DNA of 12,393 nt from Actinomycetota bacterium. Lineage in GTDB: Bacteria > Actinomycetota > Humimicrobiia > Humimicrobiales > Humimicrobiaceae. The notes beneath the pieces were generated by a model that saw only the letters and a program-made list of their open reading frames with translations, was not told the DNA's origin and did not search any database. Shown here piece after piece: positions 7,133 through 12,393 of this stretch. The stretch spans positions 1 to 12,393 of the forward strand of contig PWSB01000156.1 of the NCBI GenBank assembly GCA_003563375.1, read 5' to 3'. Made by a program: the position numbers and the translations under genes. Positions within the stretch are counted from its first letter, which is position 1; each line of letters starts with the position of its first letter.

Positions 7133-7910
7133 TACTGTGATCAGTTTAGGGATACTTCAGGTAGCCCTGGCATATGTCTTTGTGGTAATCCTGCTTATTA
7201 TAATCAGGGCCAGGGGCATAAAACGGGAAAAAGAAATATTAGTTTCTTCAGTAAGGATGACCCTTCAACTTATTTTGGTAGGTTTTTTGCTGGTATATAT
7301 ATTTGATAATCCAAACCCTTTGATAACTATAGGCATAATAGCCTTAATGATAACCTTCTCTTTGTTTACCGTCATAAAAAAGTTTAAGGGCCAAATTTCT
7401 AAACCCTTGAAGCTAGTGATTGTTTTTGCCATGAGCACAGGATCGGTTTTGTGTCTTTTTTATTTTTTATTGATAGTCATCCAGGTATCACCCTGGTATG
7501 ACCCAAGATATTTTATCCCCATAGCCGGGATGATCATCGGAAATTCTATGACCGGGCTTACTCTGGGTGCGAAATCCCTTATCGAAGGTATGACTGAACA
7601 AAGGGCGTTTGTGGAAGAAGCGCTGATACTGGGGGCTACGCCAAAAGCGGCTTCAAAAAAAATAATAAACAATTCTTTTGATTCTGCTATACTTCCAACT
7701 ATAAATTCTATGTTAGGGATGGGCATAGTATTCCTTCCAGGGATGATGACCGGGCAGATCTTATCAGGGACCTCTCCCCTCACTGCAATTGCCTATCAGA
7801 TAGCTATTATGCTGGGTATCCTAGGGTCAGTATCGCTTACCGTGATTTTAATGCTGCAGCTGGGTTATAAGACATTCTTTAACCGTCAAGGACAATTGAT
7901 CCAAAATTAA
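7125..7910 (+). CDS. fetB: FetB-type (UPF0014) ABC transporter permease, probable iron exporter subunit
   Basis: A 261-residue polytopic inner-membrane protein. Hydrophobic segments lie at about 7-27, 45-60, 64-83, 96-119, 130-148, 196-213 and 219-246. Family landmarks are IPIAGMIIGNSM at 131-142, the coupling-helix-like EEALILGATPKAA at 164-176, and FLPGMMTGQILSG at 203-215. With the upstream ATPase it should form a FetAB-type transporter. The start could be ATG 7113 or 7125. I chose 7125 because GGAAG precedes it by 5 bases, whereas 7113 has only a 2-base gap after AGG. The chosen ATG overlaps the ATPase stop by 8 bases. The gene ends 31 bases before a convergent gene. Confidence 0.9.
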   Translation: MDDTVISLGILQVALAYVFVVILLIIIRARGIKREKEILVSSVRMTLQLILVGFLLVYIFDNPNPLITIGIIALMITFSLFTVIKKFKGQISKPLKLVIVFAMSTGSVLCLFYFLLIVIQVSPWYDPRYFIPIAGMIIGNSMTGLTLGAKSLIEGMTEQRAFVEEALILGATPKAASKKIINNSFDSAILPTINSMLGMGIVFLPGMMTGQILSGTSPLTAIAYQIAIMLGILGSVSLTVILMLQLGYKTFFNRQGQLIQN

Positions 7911-7926
7911 AGATTTTTAGTGCCTG

Positions 7927-7953
7927 ACAGACCCTTCTGTTTTATCTTTTTTC
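7927..7953 (+). terminator. Weak intrinsic terminator candidate after fetB
   Basis: ACAGA-CCCT-TCTGT forms a 5-base stem with a 4-base loop, followed by TTTTATCTTTTTT. The stem is short, but it sits between convergent genes where a stop is expected. Confidence 0.3.
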
Positions 7954-8880
7954 TGCCATTATCAAATGACCTCCATCAACTTCTTTAAAGGTGGAGACTT
8001 CGAAACCTGCAGATTGGAGCCACCCTTTATATTGTTCGTAGGTCCAGGTTCCACCTTCTTTAGTGTTTAGGAGCATATTTACTGCAAATAAGGCTGCTTC
8101 CTGGCCGGTACCGCGGACTATATCTTTAATAACTAAACGGCCTCCATTTTTTATCACTCTTGATGCACGGACAAAGAGGGTTCTATTTATCTTTTCTCCA
8201 TATAAGTGACATACATTACCAAGATAGATAAGGTCATAGGGTCCTTTGGGCAGGCCTTTCCTGAAATCACCTTTTACCATTTCTATGGGCAATTCAGTTT
8301 CAAGGCGGCCTACCATCATGTCAACGACTTCAGGCAGGTCCAGCACAGTGACTGTTCCCCCTTTTTGTGCAAAAGCAACAGCATTGGTCAATGGGCCCCC
8401 GCCGACATCAAGGACCCTCGGTTTATTTTGAAATCCTTTCAGGCCGAGCTGGGCTATTTCTTCTGCAGAACTTTTGGCATAATTTCTCATAGCTGAGATA
8501 TAATCCTTTAGTTCATCCGGTTTTTTTAATTTAGAGACGGGTCTTCCTGATTTTAATACCCTAGGTAGTTTCAGCCAAGTAGAGACCAGATTATACCTGT
8601 GCATGAAAGAAAAATCCGTATAGCTTCTGCTTTCCGGATCATAAAACATGGAATAAGCTTCCTTGGTCAATTTTATCCTATTGTTTTCATAATAAAGATA
8701 TTCCAACGCTACCAATGCCTCTGTCACAACCCATAAAGCCCTGGCATCACTTTTTGTTAGCCTGGATAGTTCCTTGATGGTCAACGGATTATTCTTAATT
8801 ATATCAAACAGGCCTATCTTGGCCGCCGCGCCTACGATCAAAAGCTCTTTTTGCAATGCAAAGGTGTCAATTTTAGGCAT
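7942..8880 (-). CDS. SAM-dependent O-methyltransferase (Methyltransf_2 type) with winged-helix N-terminus
   Basis: A 312-residue class I methyltransferase. Residues 12-75 form the winged-helix dimerisation domain typical of plant-COMT/acetylserotonin-type enzymes. The SAM fold starts near 155 with VLDVGGGP (157-164 region), followed by the acidic loop VLDLPE (179-184). NVCHLYG near 222-228 has H225 at the usual catalytic-base position. Such enzymes methylate hydroxyls of small molecules; the substrate is unknown. The frame also has an ATG at 8892, but GGAG lies 6 bases before ATG 8880, which I chose. That leaves one base after the stop of the DUF2779 gene, so the two genes are co-translated. 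It carries no NPPY/DPPY motif, so it is not a DNA amino-methylase. Confidence 0.87.
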   Translation of the reverse strand: MPKIDTFALQKELLIVGAAAKIGLFDIIKNNPLTIKELSRLTKSDARALWVVTEALVALEYLYYENNRIKLTKEAYSMFYDPESRSYTDFSFMHRYNLVSTWLKLPRVLKSGRPVSKLKKPDELKDYISAMRNYAKSSAEEIAQLGLKGFQNKPRVLDVGGGPLTNAVAFAQKGGTVTVLDLPEVVDMMVGRLETELPIEMVKGDFRKGLPKGPYDLIYLGNVCHLYGEKINRTLFVRASRVIKNGGRLVIKDIVRGTGQEAALFAVNMLLNTKEGGTWTYEQYKGWLQSAGFEVSTFKEVDGGHLIMAEKR

Positions 8881-8881
8881 C

Positions 8882-10417
8882 TTATTCTCCATCTACTAAA
8901 TTATAAAGCTCCTTTAAAATAAAAATCATTCCCTCCGTATCCAAACCACAATAATCAACAAGATCCTTTTTGATTTTTTCGGCTTCCGCGCAGTCTTGGG
9001 TGCTGCCCTCTTTTAAGAAAGCCATTTTCAGGTACATTAAGCTTGCTTGAGAACCATTTTTTATTTCCATATCATCATAGCTTATACCCGTAAGAGCCGG
9101 GAGGACGGTTTTCAATGAAGCGCTTCCTTTTTGTTCAGAATTATAATAATAGAACTTACCGAAAGGCTCATAAAGATCAATAATCCTTCCCACTGCCTGT
9201 CCGATCCAATACCTATGTTCGGGAAATGCCCTTGAAAGCTCCTTCAGTATAGTTTTTTCAAAAGATTCATAATATACCAGGATGGAACCTGAAGGATCAG
9301 GGGTACTATTTGTTTTATTGTATCCAAGAGCCTCTTTTAAATTACTAAGAAAAACCGGCCTTGGGTCTTTTCCATCATTATCAGCAAGAAAATACAGGTT
9401 TTTAGTTTTAGACCCAGGCGACTCTATAATATGGCAGGAAAATTGGAAAGGGATATTCTGATAGGGCCTTACCCCATCAAATAGAGGGATTGCCATTGAG
9501 AAAGTCTCAAAATCCAAAAAATACAAGGGATATCTGAGTTTTCTTAAAAAAGCATCTAAGGATTTGGAATCAACAAATAAATTATTTTCTTTAATTGTTT
9601 TATGCTGTATTGATTGTATAGGGTTCAGAACAGCGGTGTCATGGATATCTGAGATCCTGGTTATCCCTTTCTTGTAAAAAGAGAAAGCCAGTCTCTTTCC
9701 CCTGTAAAGCTCAAAAACACTGTTATCCGGCAGGTTTCTCCAGCATGAGTCTTTTAATGGACAGGTATAGGGCTTATAGCAATTTTCACTGATTTCTATC
9801 TCTGGGCAATTCTTGGCCCTTATGGCATCAAGCATTGTTTCAATTTTTTCTTCGATGGCACCCATAAGTTTTTCTGTCTGCTTGGTTACATCTTCCTTTA
9901 TAAAAAAATTGGATGGATCTATGGTTCCGTCTTTTTCAAAATCCCTATTTAGATACATGAGGAAAAATTTATCTATCTCAAGGCCTGCGCCATCGTAGCA
10001 GTATCTCTGGAAAGCGGCATCATGCATATTTATATCCTTTATAGATGAGGCTGCCTTGACTTCGATTATATTCCACCAATCTTTGCCCCCAGGTTCAAGA
10101 ATATCTGCTATTGCAAATGAATTCTTGTACGTAAAAGGAACCTCAAAAAGAGGTTTCCTGCCAAAATGGTTTTCGCGCGGGTATGTAAGCCTTCTTGCTT
10201 TTTCAAGCTCTGTCTTTATATCCTTACAATAACCTATCTCTATTCCATCGGGAAATAAAGATTTAGCTAGTTTTCCCACTTCATGGCCCTGTTTAAAACG
10301 AAATTGTGTAGCATCATCAAAAGGTGGTATGCTGTCAGGCTCATTTACAAGTTGCCACAGGTATTTGAGGCACTGCAGCCCGGCCAAATATTTTGATTTA
10401 GACAGTATTTTATCCAT
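8882..10417 (-). CDS. DUF2779 protein: Cas4-like Fe-S nuclease fused to a DEDD-type exonuclease-like domain
   Basis: A 511-residue protein. The N-terminal half has the Cas4/AddB arrangement. C16 (GLQC) pairs with C213, C219 and C225 for a likely 4Fe-4S cluster. Between them lie H45, D105 and the E119-V-K121 of a PD-(D/E)XK nuclease, with Q137-R-Y nearby. The C-terminal half (from about 295) is the DUF2779 domain. It contains LDFET with D302 and E304, YESFEK (383-388), D414 in RIIDLY, and Y489-x3-D493 (YCGLDT), which resembles the ExoI/II/III motifs of a DEDDy exonuclease. All key residues are present. The ATG at 10417 lies 21 bases after the helicase gene without a clear ribosome site; starting residues LSKSKYLAGLQC fit the family. 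Biochemical function is, to my knowledge, not established. Confidence 0.88.
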   Translation of the reverse strand: MDKILSKSKYLAGLQCLKYLWQLVNEPDSIPPFDDATQFRFKQGHEVGKLAKSLFPDGIEIGYCKDIKTELEKARRLTYPRENHFGRKPLFEVPFTYKNSFAIADILEPGGKDWWNIIEVKAASSIKDINMHDAAFQRYCYDGAGLEIDKFFLMYLNRDFEKDGTIDPSNFFIKEDVTKQTEKLMGAIEEKIETMLDAIRAKNCPEIEISENCYKPYTCPLKDSCWRNLPDNSVFELYRGKRLAFSFYKKGITRISDIHDTAVLNPIQSIQHKTIKENNLFVDSKSLDAFLRKLRYPLYFLDFETFSMAIPLFDGVRPYQNIPFQFSCHIIESPGSKTKNLYFLADNDGKDPRPVFLSNLKEALGYNKTNSTPDPSGSILVYYESFEKTILKELSRAFPEHRYWIGQAVGRIIDLYEPFGKFYYYNSEQKGSASLKTVLPALTGISYDDMEIKNGSQASLMYLKMAFLKEGSTQDCAEAEKIKKDLVDYCGLDTEGMIFILKELYNLVDGE

Positions 10418-10425
10418 CTATGCTT

Positions 10426-10441
10426 TGACAGCTAATTGTCA
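10426..10441. repeat. Inverted repeat at the helicase/DUF2779 gene junction
   Basis: TGACA-GCTAAT-TGTCA is a perfect 5-base inverted repeat with a 6-base spacer. It covers the helicase stop codon and ends 8 bases before the DUF2779 ATG. It could fold in the mRNA, but the stem is short. Confidence 0.3.
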
Positions 10442-12163
10442 GTTTATGTTAAGAGAACCTTTTAGGGCATCGTTTAGTATCATTATAAGGCCTGCCTTTG
10501 CCCTTGACATCCCTATATAGAGAAGACCCTTGTAATAATCATCTTTTTTATGTATATCATCAAAGTCTACAATGATGATGAAAGAGTTCTCCATTCCTTT
10601 AAACTTATGAATAGTGCTGTAGGTATAAGTATCCCTGTCAAAGAATTTATCAAAATCTTTAGACAGGTTTATAATCTCATATTTTTTACCTATCTCTCTG
10701 ACCGAAGACTTATCAAATACACGGGGGGATAATATGGTAATATCCCTGGGCAGTACCTTATTATGGTTTAAACCCTCGATCTCGCTTACAAGTAATCCTA
10801 GCGCATCCCCCCCGGCTTCATAATACCTGTATCTTACAGGCAGGCCAGCTATTTCATCCTTTAAAACAGGGCTTCTGTATCCCACTACCCTGCTTATCTC
10901 CTGGGATACCTCCCTGGTGTTTCGGCAATTTGTGGTCAGGCTGTATGTGGCAAAAGAAGACCTGGCCTTTAGATAATCCATTATTTGAAGGCAGTCCGTA
11001 TTCTCATTAAATATATTCTGCCTTTCAAAATCGCAGAATATGTTCCACCTGCCCTCTTTTAAGCCCCCCTGGACCAAGCAATCTAATAAATCCATATGCT
11101 CCTGGCATAATATATCCTGGCCTTCATCTATTATCAGCTTATCAAATTTTCCAAATAAGGAACCATCCAAAGCTTCTAGAGCATAGAATGGAAGATCCTT
11201 ATAATAGCTGCTATCCTTTTCCGCGTTTTTTGGTATATTGTCTTTTGCTATTTCCTCAAGGTAGTCAAGGAATGCAATTGCTTTTAATCCATTATCAAAA
11301 CCCTGCAGCCTTAACTGCCTCTCAAGCCATCCTGCCAGAAGCCTGTTATAGCAGGTCAAAAGGGTTTTATTGCCAAAAGACTGGCTCCTTTTTGCAGATT
11401 CAAGAGCAAGCATAGTCTTTCCCGTGCCCGCAGCGCCCTTGAAGAAACAGCGTTCATTATCCTCCAACCCGTCTAGGCAGCTGTATTGTTCATCAGTGTA
11501 TCTGGATATGGTATCTTCTATTTCTTCTACTTCTGAGCTGATTACCTTAATCCTTTCAAAATCACCTTTTATAATATTTTTCAAAGCATTTATATCATTT
11601 TGTGAAGGATATGAATGGACGGGGTCAAACCAGCTATGGCCCCTGTAAATGGAAGCGCTTTGTTTTGAAAGCCTGCTTATATATCCCTTAAGGGTCAGGT
11701 CTTTATCCCCTCTGTCGTATATCCTCCAACTGTCTGTCTCCGTGTCTTTAATATCGAATACGGTATCTGTAAAGATTGCCCCAAAGGTCATAAGGAGTTT
11801 GCTGAATTTTTTCTTAGAGCTGTTTTTTATGATTTGGCGCAGATTGTGCATGCCGTTTTCAGCCTGTCTCAATGGGCTTCTGGTGCTTTCATATTGCCTT
11901 CCTTGCCTGTCGGATATGATCCATAGGCCATCTTTTCTTGCAATGCTGCCGCCTTTTACCTCAAGGCAGAATAATCCGAGACCCGGGGCCATCACCACAA
12001 AATCAATTTCTGAACCACTTCTTCCTTCAGATTCCGGAATGTTCAATGAATGCAATACCGTCCAATCAGAAGGAGTTTCTCTTCTAAAGAGATCAAAGAT
12101 GTAATTTTCACCCCTGTTTGGATTAGAAGGATCTACATAGGGCGGGATCATTTTTGCCATCAT
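10439..12163 (-). CDS. NERD-domain superfamily I (UvrD/Rep-like) DNA helicase
   Basis: A 574-residue protein with two modules. Residues about 14-120 are a NERD nuclease-related domain: GEN near E19, S51-E-I-D54, E68-V-K70, and Q100 further on, so the PD-(D/E)XK catalytic set is intact. From about 222 it is an SF1 helicase: a Q-like YTDEQ at 222-226, Walker A GAAGTGKT (243-250), motif II IDEGQD (345-350), TNCRNT (411-416), motif V TIHKFKGME (517-525) and motif VI YIGMSRA (549-555). It should unwind or translocate on DNA and may cut it. It is the first gene of a three-gene minus-strand unit, 21 bases ahead of the DUF2779 double nuclease. ATG 12163 and ATG 12160 are both possible; a GGGG lies just upstream. 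Role in repair or defence is inferred. Confidence 0.9.
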   Translation of the reverse strand: MMAKMIPPYVDPSNPNRGENYIFDLFRRETPSDWTVLHSLNIPESEGRSGSEIDFVVMAPGLGLFCLEVKGGSIARKDGLWIISDRQGRQYESTRSPLRQAENGMHNLRQIIKNSSKKKFSKLLMTFGAIFTDTVFDIKDTETDSWRIYDRGDKDLTLKGYISRLSKQSASIYRGHSWFDPVHSYPSQNDINALKNIIKGDFERIKVISSEVEEIEDTISRYTDEQYSCLDGLEDNERCFFKGAAGTGKTMLALESAKRSQSFGNKTLLTCYNRLLAGWLERQLRLQGFDNGLKAIAFLDYLEEIAKDNIPKNAEKDSSYYKDLPFYALEALDGSLFGKFDKLIIDEGQDILCQEHMDLLDCLVQGGLKEGRWNIFCDFERQNIFNENTDCLQIMDYLKARSSFATYSLTTNCRNTREVSQEISRVVGYRSPVLKDEIAGLPVRYRYYEAGGDALGLLVSEIEGLNHNKVLPRDITILSPRVFDKSSVREIGKKYEIINLSKDFDKFFDRDTYTYSTIHKFKGMENSFIIIVDFDDIHKKDDYYKGLLYIGMSRAKAGLIMILNDALKGSLNIN

Positions 12164-12198
12164 AACCCCGTAGCTTGTGCTTATGTTTACTTACTTTA

Positions 12199-12204
12199 AG
12201 TATA
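12199..12204 (-). promoter_or_regulatory. Candidate -10 box for the helicase operon
   Basis: TATACT on the minus strand lies 35 bases before the helicase ATG in an AT-rich 82-base gap between the dehydrogenase stop and the helicase. No convincing -35 box is spaced 16-18 bases upstream, so readthrough from the dehydrogenase gene is an alternative. Confidence 0.3.
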
Positions 12205-12245
12205 CAATAACAATTAATCCTAAGGAAACTTTTTTCAAAAAGATC

Positions 12246-12393
12246 TTACCTTGAAGTAAAACCTCCATCTATAGGAAAAGCTGCTCCGGTTATAAAGGAT
12301 GCTTTATCTGAGCACAGCCAGTAGATGGCCTCTGCCACCTCTATGGGTTCCCCCAACCTGCCAACAGGGTGCATGGACTCAAAAGATTTTAGC
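12246..12393 (-). CDS. Short-chain dehydrogenase/reductase (SDR), C-terminal end only
   Basis: The final 48 codons of a gene that begins beyond the right edge. The visible part reads through HPVGRLGEPIEVAEAIYWL to SDKASFITGAAFPIDGG and a short FTSR tail, which is the classical C-terminus of FabG-like SDR oxidoreductases (the GR-G-P-E-VA segment and the closing DGG). The catalytic Tyr-Lys and NAD(P) loop are off-window, so substrate and cofactor cannot be judged. It lies 82 bases upstream of the helicase on the same strand. Confidence 0.88.
   Translation of the reverse strand, partial: LKSFESMHPVGRLGEPIEVAEAIYWLCSDKASFITGAAFPIDGGFTSR

Noticed and set aside
7942..8880. DNA methyltransferase of a restriction-modification, BREX or DISARM-like system
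   Set aside because: The SAM motif and winged-helix N-terminus belong to small-molecule O-methyltransferases. There is no NPPY/DPPY or PCQ motif.
8882..10417. Cas4 of a CRISPR locus
   Set aside because: No repeat array and no other cas gene in the window. The protein is much longer than Cas4 and has the DUF2779 C-terminus.

Overview
The window reads as a piece of an anaerobic bacterial chromosome of roughly 40% G+C (judged by eye). Genes are tightly packed, with frequent 1 to 14 base overlaps, and some start at TTG. The strongest clue to lifestyle is a heme/siroheme operon ending in a radical-SAM AhbC-type gene. That gene marks the siroheme-dependent route to heme, known from sulfate reducers, methanogens and several uncultured anaerobic lineages. 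I cannot assign a phylum from the sequence alone.

Bases 1-4762 (minus strand) hold one operon, read right to left: precorrin-2 dehydrogenase, hemA, hemC, a cobA-hemD fusion, and ahbC (cut by the window edge). All junctions overlap (4, 8, 14 and 8 bases). Together they cover glutamyl-tRNA to glutamate semialdehyde, porphobilinogen to uroporphyrinogen III, its methylation to precorrin-2, oxidation to sirohydrochlorin, and a late decarboxylated-siroheme step. HemL, HemB, AhbA/B and AhbD are not in view. A plausible sigma70-type promoter lies at 4820-4848.

Bases 5001-5461 (minus) carry a 70-residue unknown protein and a TTG-started glutaredoxin-like CPYC protein. The unknown gene's start is complicated by an A8 run. 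Bases 5675-6028 (plus) encode a small unknown protein with a Cys/His cluster behind a good promoter.

Bases 6108-7910 (plus) form a three-gene unit: a PadR-family regulator, a FetA-type ABC ATPase and a FetB-type membrane protein, a family that includes the E. coli iron exporter. Its promoter overlaps two interlocked inverted repeats that look like an operator.

Bases 7942-12163 (minus) form a second operon: a NERD-domain SF1 helicase, a DUF2779 protein that combines a Cas4-like Fe-S nuclease with a DEDD-type exonuclease-like domain, and a small-molecule-type O-methyltransferase. The helicase/double-nuclease pair is the most interesting item here, because every recognisable catalytic motif is intact and its function is not known to me. 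The last 148 bases hold the C-terminus of a short-chain dehydrogenase. No RNA genes, insertion sequences, CRISPR arrays or gene-free stretches over 300 bases were seen.
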